Position numbers and translations under genes: made by a program. Shown here piece by piece: positions 37,100 through 49,568 of a DNA stretch of 64,000 bases (position 1 is its first letter; every line of letters begins with the position of its first letter). The stretch comes from Pocillopora verrucosa. Taxonomy: Eukaryota; Cnidaria; Anthozoa; Scleractinia; Pocilloporidae. The stretch covers positions 621,470 through 685,469 of the forward strand of contig NC_089314.1 in assembly GCF_036669915.1 (NCBI RefSeq), written 5' to 3'. A model generated the notes under the pieces. That model saw only the letters and a list, made by a program, of their open reading frames with translations, made no database searches and had not been told where the DNA came from.

Positions 37100-37923
37100 T
37101 CAGGAAAAAGCCAAAATTCAAGGGTTGCTCTTTGAACCGGATCAAGCATACCACTTCCGTTTTCATCGAGTTTTATTTGACATTATAGGTGGTAAGTTTT
37201 CTCAGTTTCATTTTTTAAATTTTCAAGAAAAGGAAACACAAAGCAAGTATTTACTCCAGATTTTAGCATATTAAAGCAAAATGTTATTGCTTAACATATT
37301 GAAAATGCTGCCAAAAAGCGTTTCCAAATATAAACAAGATGGGCGAAAAAACTCCCACAGCTTGATGATCGATTCCTTCCGTGTAAAAAATTATCGGCCT
37401 TTTGACAGGCCGCTAAGAAGCATTTCAGATGGGATTTTAGTGTAATTCATAGCTGTCTTGCTAATGCATATTATAAAAAGAGCAACTCAGTTTTGTCAAG
37501 AAAAGACATATGCAGGATGGCTGTTTACATATCGGAATAATGAATGGACAATTTGGAGCCGAGTACGAGAGGACGCCACAAATTGGATCTTTAATTCAAG
37601 ACGTGTTAGACCAAATTGTTTCTGAAAGTTGGAGAAAAATCTTTTGAGACGGAACGAAATTGGTTTTTTCACCTAAAAAATTGCGGTCAGTAATTGATTT
37701 TACAATTCATTATTTAATACGCACGCTCTCTGCAGGGACTCTTTTCATTTAAATTGTTAAAACCTTTGCTTCTTATCGTCACATCACGATCGATGTTATA
37801 AACCTCTTATCAGCCAGCTTTGTCTTAATGTGTTCAGTCCACCCTCAAGGCGAAAGACTCTACGTCTGCTGGTTTGCACTGATTCAGAGTTTTTTTGGTA
37901 TCAAATAGGTCCGCAATGTGCTC

Positions 37924-37956
<33 letters not shown>

Positions 37957-40900
37957 GTCGACTTACCACGCTCTCTTGCCTTCAGTGAAGAGAGCTGAAT
38001 TCCCCTTTCACTTTCCTCGGCTTAACTCCACGATGCATTTAGACCTATGTTAAGCGAAATGGCTCGAAAACCTGACGAAGATTAACAGCAACGCTAGTAA
38101 ACAGTATTTTAGAGAGAAAACGTGGCCTCTCTTCTTGATGTGATGTAACGAAAACCCGATCGGTTATTTATTCTAAATTTCAGGTGTAGTGTAATGATAT
38201 ATTAAAAGTTGCTGTGATGTTGTTCGATCGAAATTTTTGTTATCGTTATTTCATGCTGAAGAACCTGTGTTTTGGAGTTTGAAAATTGTCGAGTGTCATG
38301 ATGTTAAAAAAACCCAACGGGGTAATTATTACAAAAAGCGTTTTTTCATCTAAACTGAAAAACATGAACATGGATCAAAACTGCGATTGTGACAGGTGTG
38401 AAAATCATGCCCTAAAGATAAGGTACACTGTAAAGACTGAAGCATTACACACACACCCACACCCAAACACATAAGAAAAAAGAATTCTGCAGATCTACTG
38501 ATAAGGGATGGACAACTATGACGTGTTTCCTTGATTTTTTTTTAATTAAATATCATCCAGACTCACCGACTATCAATTTAATCGGCAGTTTTATATTTTG
38601 GGTCAAAAATAGAAAAAAAAAAGAGTTTTCTTTTTCAAAAGCAATTGCAATGTAATTTCACTTAAGACACGCAAATCACAGCGTGTTGTATTTCAATAAC
38701 TATTTTCACGATAATTAAAGTTTTATCGTTATTGCAGAAGTAATAATCTCCAGGAGATCTTGTATCTTCTTCTAAAAATAAGACTTCTTTTTCTGGCAGT
38801 TATCATGTAATTAGCAACTGGGATAACAAACTACTATGGCCTAGTTGTGTGTAAGAAGAGTAATATAATAAAACTTCATAGATCTCTTGTCCTTCTTGTC
38901 GGCTGGTGGTGACTGGGAACCTTTTTAAAATGTCACTTATGTCGTGTGTATTAATCTGTAAGTACTGAGGCAGTTTAATGACCTTTCCACGTATGAAAAG
39001 TCGAGAGCGCAATTGTTCGAAGAAGACAGACAAGTACACGTTATTGAAGAGAATTACAGGAAAAGCATCTTTCATGAGAAAAAAGCGACTTCTATAAAAG
39101 GCAATCAACTCTTCATGAATCTAGGAGTTCCACATAACATTTCCATGGTTACTATGGAAGAGAATGGAATGGTGCAGACTGTCGATAAAGGTTTTCCTAA
39201 GCTACACGATCAAAAAGTTTGAGAAGAACCATGGTTGCATCTAACTGTTAACTGGGTATTTTTACAGACGGTCTGTTCGATAGTCAGTCAAAGTGTTACG
39301 CTTTTGCAATTTTTTTCGCTGTTGCCTTTTTATTCATGGAGTAAGCGGAAAAAGGTAATTTGTGCAGTACTTCGGTAAAGCTAGATGTTTTTTGTTTTCT
39401 CTCTATCACCTGTCAATAAACAACGAACGAACGGAATCTTCTCGCTAGTACACTGGTCTGGCTTCTCTTTTTTTCATTTAAATGTAGGCGTCTGCCTTTA
39501 GGCTGAACGTTCTCTTACGAAATGGGAGGATCGCTAAAGCATCCCGTATTGCTCGTGGTCTGAATGACTGGCGAGGTCATTTTAGCTCAGTGGAAGAGTA
39601 TTCAATCCACTTTGTGATTCAGACTTTCTCCTCCTCCACGCTTGTGTCGACATCTCTCCATATGCGACAATCGAGCTAAAATCAACCCACGATCTTCTTC
39701 AATCCAGTAAAAGTCAAGAGTTAGAGTTTTTGGGAGGCCTGAACGTCAGTCACAAATGATGACGTTTCCTTTCGTCAGTATTTGAACTTCAAATGAATGA
39801 TTCATGGGAACACTAATTAGATTTTGCCAACCAAGCACAAGTATGTTTCATAATCGTAAAAAAATCAATAATGAAGTTCTCACGTACCGTATAATTTAAA
39901 ACGATTATAAACATTAGAGAAGGTGTCTGGAAACAAAACACTTTCCTAACGGTGATTCGTCCGTATCGAGGTGTGAACGAATGCCATCGGAACTAATTGC
40001 AAGTTTCCGTGTTGTATGGTTACGCATGCTCAAACGATATCCCATGTTGTCCTTCGTGGTGCTCTGGCAAGCTAAGTTGCCGCTGGCTTATTTTTTGGAT
40101 TTTTTTCCAATTAATTTGGTCACGCATTGTAAACATCGGCGTCATCTTCTCACGACCTTAACGCTTGACCCTAAAGTCTGCGAGAAAACACTTATTGTCC
40201 TATTGTTAACGGCCCTAGGGAGCAGAGAATAACTTTCCCTTAATACTTGTCGATATTAATTTCAACCTCTCGTGTGTTAGCTAATGATTTTTTTTCAGAC
40301 TGAACGAGAAAAGCTTGGAGAAGTGAACCTGTTCTTGGGCTACAATTATTACAAGTCGTCAGTACTTTTGATTAGAGCTGTTTTGGTCTAGTTCCGCCGA
40401 GGAACTGTATACATATATATCATTTCATACAAAATTTTGTCGTACATCTTTTAATTGATTACAGATAAAGTTTCAACCTCCAGTCAAATTTTTGAAACAG
40501 CCGAATTCTGTCGACAACTACAGCTGACTTCTACAGTTAATAGCGGAAGAGCCTCGTTAAAGTTCCCATCTCTTGTAAAATTCAACCTAATGTTTTTAAC
40601 TCTTCATTTGCAGTCTTAGATAATCTTTTCAGCCCTGAAGCTTGTTCCTTGTTTTTATTCTTGTCTCGTTATTGTCTTTTTACTCTGGAAATGGTTTGTG
40701 TTAGGGTTTTCCTCCATGCAAGGAAGTTTTTCGAAGTCCTTCAAACTATTCTCAAATGATAGCTGTGATGATTCAACACAAAGGTTCACTTCTAAGTTTA
40801 GCTTCGTTGTCTCATTCGAAAACTTTCTTCGCTAAGGAATTGGTCACCAATGACTTTGCCACCTTGCGCTTCCGTGGCTTCTAACGCTAGCGTAATGAAA

Positions 40901-42230
40901 GAAAGAGCAATATTTAAATAATTTATTATTTCATGACACGGTTTAATCAAGCGGATGAGAAATGTCCTGGAGAGGCTCCAAAAGTTATAATTGGTGTTTG
41001 AATAAAGTTTGTCTGAAGATCAGGTCGCTGAAATCGACGTCAGTAAATGTCGCTGACAACCGCCACTTTTCAGGTTTTACTATCTACTCTCAAGGTCTAA
41101 TACCAATTGTTAGGTGCATTATTCAGCGGTTAAATCCAAGTTTACTCTTAGTGTATGGAATGTAACGGCTGGATCGCCAAATGAAAAACAAACATATCTA
41201 ACTAACAACCAAACTTTGATATAACCAAATTTTTTCACTCGTTCATTCAAGCAGTACTATCTCCTAAAAACAATAATAATAACAAAAAAAAACAAACAAA
41301 GGGAAGCTTCTAGGGCACGACTACTGACTAAAGTTATTTTCTCTCCCTCTCTTCCTAGTTTCTTCCCTAGAGAAGACATGAGCTGGTGTCAAATAATTAA
41401 CCGCTTGAGACTTATCTGCAGCTTAGTAATTACAGCGAGAACTCGAAGTACATTTTTAACTTCTCTACTGTTCGCCAACTGAAACTCCTCCGGTACATGA
41501 ATTGTTTTCCAGTCTCCTTGGCAATTTTAGTAAGCGGAGTTTTACCGCAGACCTCTGTGTAATAACTCTGTACCACAAAATTAACACAATAAAAGAAAAA
41601 AAAAGAAAAAGAAAAATGCGTTGGAAGAAAGGGAATAACAAAAAAAGGCTGGTTGCAGAGAATCCAAAAGCTTAAAGTTTTATTTGTGTATGTTCATTGC
41701 CAAACTTCTTTCAACAATTATATCATTGTTAATTATCTTGAATAACGGAGCTCATGCTAACTCGTTCTAACAGCCTTGCGGTTCTTAAAAGCGTTGAATT
41801 GAAAATCCAAGAAAGAATTTAATAATCCCACTAATGTTACCCCTAGGAGCTTTTTTGAAGAATTTACATACAACCAAGCTCGTTCATGCAGAACTGCTAT
41901 ACTTGCATAATTACTTGTGTGAGAAGACAGGAAATGAAGAACAGCCGATTCTCTGCATTACAAGTCACACATACTTGAGAGTTTTTGAAGCTTCGAGGAA
42001 GGAGATCAAGTTTCACCCCATTGCGTACCTTCACCGTAATGAAGCCAGACTGCAAATAACAAATGAGACAATCGCTGTAAAATAACAAACCTTGGCAGAG
42101 TATGCATGTCTCATGTCGAGAAAAGCACTCGTGTTAACGTCGATCTAAGCAAAGACGATTTAGTTGTTGACGAAAGTCCACGATAATTTAATTTGTTGTT
42201 CGTCAGACATCATCGATGTCACACCAAGTC
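37100..42230. other. Intergenic DNA between the GPCR and the cadherin
   Basis: No protein-coding exon is supported apart from chance frames such as 39013-39222 and 41834-42085. It includes the GT microsatellite and A-rich tracts around 41280-41300 and 41595-41620. The cadherin promoter should lie at its right end, but no TATA box was recognised there. Confidence 0.45.
37924..37950. repeat. (GT)n microsatellite
   Basis: About 13 uninterrupted GT units followed by cagtacg. Confidence 0.9.
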
Positions 42231-42238
42231 CAAGAGCG

Positions 42239-45200
42239 ATGTTAAGTCTTCTGCTGTTTTCCTTAGTGTCCTTTACGCCGGGAGAAATCGAAGGTACGTA
42301 CCGCAAATTAAATGATGGAAATAATCACTGCATGTATGTGGTCCAGCTTTGCGTGCTGAATGTTAAGATATCGCAAACTTCTTCCTTCAAGAAATCCTTT
42401 TATTAGTCTTATCTCATTTCAATACTGGCAAACCGTACATCTATTCAGTACTTAAGATTTTTCTATGGAATATCCAGATTAATTGGCGTATTTTACATCT
42501 GTATATTTTGTATACACTTGAGAAAGATCAAGCGCATACCAAATGCAAGATGAGCTATTTATTGCGCAGTCTTTTATGGCTATTGTATTCACTGCAGCAC
42601 ATAAACTTGAAAATACAAGCGTAGATGTTCAATGTACAAGCAATGTTTTAATACAAATGTGATTCATTTCCTGCTGCCAGCATTGCCAGCGGCTTGAAAA
42701 TCATTAACGTGTCGTAGACAGTTCCATGGCGATACGAAATAATTTTGTCATCACTGCGGCGGCAGAGCGGAAGCCTAAGAGGTTAATATCGATGGCCATG
42801 AACTCTTAAATAGTTGGGAGATCACATTTAAAAGCACTTTTAACCGAAAGGCAAGCCGCAAGAATTATTTCTTTTGGTTTTACCTTTCAGTTTCCTGTCA
42901 GTAATGTGAAAATATTTGCATTTTATGTTTATTATTTTATCTGTTCAAATGGACAAAAAGTGAGCAAAAACAGATTTTGAAGTGACTTCTGCTGTTCGTG
43001 TTTGCGTCAAACTTGATCCTAAACCTTTTAAAATAGCTTCCTAAAATTAGATCTGATCTGTTTTATTTTAGCTTGAGATTTTGGAGCAATTGAAAAGCTA
43101 ATAATTCAATTTTTACACGGACCGCAGAACACTGTTAAGTGTCATGACGTAAAAGAATGTTAAAGTCAAACAAAGACTGACGTATGAGCAGCAGTCTCAC
43201 TGCTGTCCTGCTAATCGTGTCAGCAAAGATGAATGCTTCATATGTCTGACCTCATGTTTATGGTGTGCATTATGTTTTTCCTGCAATTTGTCGCTTCTTT
43301 TGCAAGGTTGGATTCGTTCGAGGATGACTAACTAACAGCTTTTTGATGAGGTGACAAAACCAAAATTGAAAAGATTGATTAAGGACAGGGGAAGGTTGAA
43401 GATTGTGAACTATCCTCCTTAAAAATAAAGCTTATAAATTGTTTGAAGACATGTTGCTTTATTCACTCCTATTTCAACTTTCAAAAAAATTGTCACACTA
43501 CTGGCGCTGTCTTTGCGTTGCTCTGAGTGTAATGGAAGTCGGTTTCACTTTATGCGGGTAGTATCGTTCTGACTGGGTATAAAAGTAATTAAAAAATAGG
43601 ATGAAAACATCTTTCACTTCATGCAGGAAGCATCACATTGACTGCGCATAAAAATAATATAAATATAGGATGAAAATATCTTTCTATTTACGTTTTCAGG
43701 AAACTGCACTATATAAAACCAAGAAATTGACAGAACCCATCGATCGTTGATCGAATTCAATCTCAACAATTCCATTCTTTTCCGTTTCGAGTTTGCAGGT
43801 CGCACCAAAAGGTTTCGTTAATTTCACCCCTTGCTTTAGATTTTAGAACAACCCTCACTTAGCTTGTGCTCATGATAATTCTGCTTTTAGGTACTTGAAA
43901 TCAGATGGAGGAGTTGAAAACAAGGAGAAACTCACTTTTGATGAAATGATTATTTTTCTAAATTCCAGCTAGGTCAATTGCCCCTGAACAATATTATCAT
44001 TTATTTCTTTTCGGAAGGAAATCTTTCTTTAACTCTCCCTACAGTAGTTCTATATTGAAGTTATTTAAGTCACTGAAACTGGCAAAATAGTATCTGATTA
44101 AACATGTACAAAAGGTTCTCTGAAACTGCCTGAAAGTCAAGAGATAATATTTTTCTTTTGGGTGAATGACGCTGAGATTGCTTTTCTATTTATTTTCAGG
44201 TGTTTACTTTCAAGCACAATTTTATCAATCCACATTAAATGAAACTAGCCCTCAAGGTAATAATATTATTCCTATGACACTTTGTTCATGGAGTGCCCTA
44301 AAAGTCAAAACCAAAGTAATTACAACAACCAATCAGAATAAAGGTATGGATATCACAAGGAACCAATAAAGAGCCATTGTATAAAGATTATTGCATGATT
44401 GTTTATACACTGGCTTCTTATTGGCTCCTTGTGACATCTACCTAACTTTGCGTTTGGTTGTACTTTTATTTGTTATTGATGATGAGTATAGTGCGTAGCA
44501 TGCGCACGTTATAAAAACAAACTCGGGCAATCACGGATTTATTGGCGACTTTTAAAGAATGTCCGACCAAACTACGGTATTTTACCTATATGGTCTACTC
44601 CATTATGTAATGTTTTCAAATGTGTAGTACAGGTTTGTTAGAATTGCGTTTTTTTTGCGATCGGGTGGTTCAGTAAGACAGTTGCGCTTCTGATGAAAAG
44701 GGACTTAGGAGTGGTGGTTATTGGACACTGTGCCAGTAATATGATTGCCTTATTTTTCTCCTGTCTTAATGGCGATTGCAGCGATAATTTTGAAAACTGT
44801 GTCTGATGAACTCGCTATGTCCTTAGCGGCCGTGCTTACGTAGAGAAATACACCATGATGACCCAACGGGAGCTAGACTGGACAAGCGAACTCTGTGTCA
44901 TAGTGTAGTGTGTCTCTTAGCCATCGAATCGACCCGGGGTCTATGATAACATTTAGCAATAAACTTGTCAGACTATTTTGTGATTTCGACTAATGTTGTT
45001 TGTAGGCACTTTCGTCACAAGAGTGCAAGCTATTGCTGTGGTGCAGAATCACGATCCAATCATTTATTCCCTAAGAGATGACAAAGGGTGGTTTCAAATA
45101 AACAACTCGAGCGGTGTAATTACTACTGCAAGGACTCTAGACAGAGAGGTAGGTGTAGTACACAAGGTCCCTTGGCGGTTTTAGGACCTGTTTGGGATAC

Positions 45201-48200
45201 CAGCAGGCCTAGGTTTGGTAAATGATGATAAAATTGATGACGGTTCTCACAGCCTGGAGCCTTCTGAGACTGCAAGGACTTATCACAGCATCGTTTAATG
45301 CTGCGTAGAATCCATTTACTTCGTACCGTGTTGCATCATGGTTGTACCACCGAGCATGAATTGCGGGCGTTAGCGACTACATCATTCTATTTCATCGACA
45401 GCAGTGAGGGTTTGATAAACTCCAGCTGAAGACTTAAAACATGTTAATTACCATGGCTAATAGTTAAGTTAGGAGAGTATACCACGTTATGACTCTTTAG
45501 TATCGCAAGCCTCACAACGTTTTTTCCTTTTTTCGTTTTCATCTTTCCATTTCATTACAGAGATTTATTATTCCCAAGAGATTATAATCTACAGTTTGAA
45601 ATCTATTGTTATATCATATTGATAATTATTTCATGACTTTTTTTCTCTCCACTGTGTACAGGTACGTTAATTATCTATTTCGTCTCCTTATGTGTTTTAT
45701 ATTATTGTTGATGTTTCCATAGGGAACAGGAAGTGCTCTGAATTTAAAAGCTGTGGCTCAAAAAACGGGAGAACAAGAGGTAAGAGATAATTAAATGAAT
45801 ACGAAACCATGAGTGATTCAGATTTAGACTATGGAAAAAGACATAGAAAAGATTTTGGGGAAAGTTGTAGAAATTTCAAGAAGAGAGAATAATTTTGAAT
45901 ATATTTTCCCACATGGAGTCCCGACTTTGTATTAGCTTTTTGTCCTCTACAAGTCATCCACATAAGATTTGCATCCAAATAATACAACTAAAAACAGCGG
46001 AATCGAAATATTTAATTACACATATGCCTAAAGTTAAATGGCACAGCAGCCCGCAAGTAATGAAACGGACATTTAAAGCGACATCATGGATTAAATATAT
46101 TTTATAAAGGTAATTTTAACTCTAATAGCCTGGCCAAGCATCTGTCCCGTATTCAAAGGTTTTTCTGCAATTGAAAATTTGTCGGTAGCTGAAGTGTTAT
46201 AAGTCTCTGAGAATACACCACCAGTTTGGGTTGGGAAGTGTACTAAGAGTTAATGAAGAGAAAGCAAATTTAACCTTCTGAAAAAAACTTATCTTAAACA
46301 ATCTATTACACAGCTGATGTGCAGACAACATAGTTATTGTGTTCTTTTGATCCTTATGACAGGCTGAAGTTCATATTTTGTGCACAGTTCTGGACATTAA
46401 TGATAACTATCCTCAGTTTGAAAACCTGCCCTATCGGCTCAACATACCTGAGGTACGAGCAAGATGACTGTTGAAGATGTTTTGCCAATAAAATAAATGA
46501 TAATTTTTGACGACAATAAGCATAATAATGACCACAATGACGAATATGACAACGCCACCATCAAAGAAAAAAAAACGTTACAATAACGATAACGATGATT
46601 ATGACAAAGCTGACGATGAAGATGAAGATGAGGATGACGATAATATCAACAAAACCTACCATAAACCAAATGTCAGTCACACACTTAGGTAGTATCCACC
46701 TGCTCAAATTTCTCTTTACGTCCATAGGGTGTCTTAGCGGTTACTGAGGGGAGATGTGATATTCTTTCTTTTGTTTACACAATTTTTTTTTACTCAGGAC
46801 ACGAAAGTTGGGGAGGAGATTTTGCGTCTCTCAGCTTCTGATAAAGACAGCTCAGATCATCATAACAATGTCGTTTTCTTCAGGATTGTGGATGGAAACA
46901 CGGTTAACATTAGTAGCATATCTTGTTCATATCTATTCCAGTAACCATTTTGGAGGAGGATCTCGTATAATTTTTCCCTGTTTTGTTTTAATATGGGTTG
47001 GTCCTCACATAGTTAAGTGTTAAGACGTTTTAGCTATATACGTCTTCAGTAAAAGGAAAATCTTCCCCAAAGTTCTAAGGAAAAAGAAGTTAAGATTATT
47101 ACAACATTTTGATCAGGAAAATATATTTCAAAAGTATAATTGCTCTCGGCAAAAGAAGGGCTTTGAAAATGATTTAAAAAATAATTAGTGTATCATTTTA
47201 TCCCTGATTTTGGTTTCAGGATGCAATTTTTAGAATTGATGGTGGCACGGGAAGGATAACCTTAGACAAACCTCTTGATTTCGAAGGGTCCACACGGCAA
47301 TATGATTTAAACGTGACGGCAACGGTAAGAAAAACCTGCTTTGTTTAACAATCAAGAGCTTTTTTGGTTGGTGATCATTTTCTTTCTTCTCGTGACCTAA
47401 AAATGAGATTCAAGGGTAATATTATAAGGAGACTTAAGATGCAGGTCTCTCTTAGGGGTTAAAGGTTAATAATATTTGATATGACTATTCAAGTACTCTA
47501 TCACAAATCTTCCGTGTGATTGGCTACGCTGCTCACCATCTATTCCATTATAGGTAGCTGATAGTAGATTGATAATATTTGATATGATTATTCAAGTACA
47601 CTATCACAAAGTCTTCCATGTGATTAGCTACGCTGCTCAACATCTATTCTATAATAGATAGCTGAAAATAGAATATTTGATATGATTCTTCAAATACTCT
47701 ATCACAAAGTCTTCCATGTGATCAGCCATGCTGCTCACCATCTATTCCATGATAAGTGGCTGACAGTAGATTGATCATATTAGATTTTATTTTATTATTC
47801 AAGTACTCTATCACAAAGTCTTCCATGTAATCAGCTTCACTGCTCACCATCTATTCCATGATAGATAGCTGATAGTAGGTTGATAATATCTGATACGATT
47901 ATTCAAGTACTCTATTAAAAACCTTCCATGTGATTAGCTAGGCTGCTCACCATCTATTCCATTACAGATAGCTGAAAGTAGATTGATAATATTTGATATG
48001 ATTATTGAAGTATTCTATTATAAAGTCTTATTAAAGCTACGCTGCTCACCAGATCAGCTACGCTGCTCACCATCTATTCCATGATAGATGGCAGAAAGTA
48101 GATTGATTATATTTTATATTTTATTTTATTATTCAAGTACTCTATCAAAGTCTTCCATGTGATCAGCTACGCTGCTCACCATCTATTCCATGATAGATGG

Positions 48201-49532
48201 CAGAAAGTAGATTGATTATATTTTATATTTTATTTTATTATTCAAGTACTCTATCACAAAGTCTTCCATGTGATCAGCTACGCTGCTCACCATCTATTCC
48301 ATGATAGATGGCTGATAGTATATTGAGTAGTCTAACAGTCTGCTGTGGAAACATAAATACTTGGAAAATAAGGATATAAATAGGTCCTTTTTTCTTCTTC
48401 GAACAGCTCGTAAATTTATTTGAAAACAGTTCAATTATTTTAACACTAACTCAAGGTCTGATAAATGATTCGGGCCTCTTCCTTGCCAACCTTTGCGCGA
48501 TAGAAACCTCGAGTTTTAATCTAATTGTTAATCATCATTGTGCCTCGCTACAATGGACACCTGCATTGCTTCATGAAAATATTGAAACGGTAACATTGCG
48601 TTACCTAAAAAGCTGTTTGACATATTTTAGGATCAACATGGTGCACTTACGGGCAATCAAAACTGGACAGTGGTTAACATAGGAGTGACCGATGCAGACG
48701 ACCTTCCTGCGGCGTTTTCCCATTATTTATATAAAGTACTGATTGACGTCGATACACCACAGGTGAGAATTATAAAGAGGCCTGCTCTTTACTACAAGGG
48801 TGTGGTCAGGGGGGCTCTAAGGATATAAATGAACCGCCGTTTTGGTTACAAAATTCGATACTTTGTAATTATGATAAACCAACCTAACATGCACCCAGCA
48901 CCCAAACGTCAGGAATACTCTAGTGGAGTCCTCCCCTTCCCCCACGTACAAGCTTCGCTTTTTATGAAAGTATACCACAACCCTCCAAAGTCGCGATTGG
49001 TTTTGGTGTTCTATCCGACTGCGAATTTTCTAACCTCCCCCATAATACTAGCGACCCACAATAAACTATGACTTGATAAACCTTCTAAACTTTTATAGCG
49101 CGTTGTAGTTTGTCCCCTAGAGTGTTACTTTTTGGCCGTAATAATATTTACTTTTCTACATGGGGCAAAAGGAGGTACAAACTAAAAATTTTTCATGGCG
49201 CTTCTCAGAGTTAAACTTATCACAACAGTTAGTCTTACGGAAGTAAAGGCAACTAAACCTACACAAAAGAAGTGAATAATCTTTCTAGAGGTATTGTATC
49301 TGACTAAGTGCATGACGCGCAAGTCAAACCCGTGCAACCTTAAATAGTTAATTAGTCTCACCGTTATTTTTCTTTTGTTCAAACGCAGGGAAGTGAAATA
49401 ATCAGAGTACACGCTGAAGACCAGGATTCTTTAAAGGCTTCAGTGTCATACGTCATATACCCAGGTTAGTGTCTCAGTTATTACAGATAAAACTGGCTAA
49501 AAGTTGACGGTTCGAGCGTTAGCCCATCGCCT

Positions 49533-49568
<36 letters not shown>

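Noticed and set aside
39580..39650. tRNA-like stretch with TAGCTCAGTGGAAGAG (A-box like)
   Set aside because: No B box or pairing T arm follows at the right distance and the acceptor stem does not close, so neither a tRNA gene nor a clear SINE can be supported.
41834..42085. 83-codon open frame just upstream of the cadherin signal-peptide exon
   Set aside because: It is not in phase with the cadherin, stops before it, and has no recognisable domain; it may simply be 5' flank.
47467..48326. Regular repeats suggestive of a CRISPR array
   Set aside because: Units are ~107 bp, repeated along their full length with no unique spacers, and lie inside an intron of an animal gene; it is a minisatellite.
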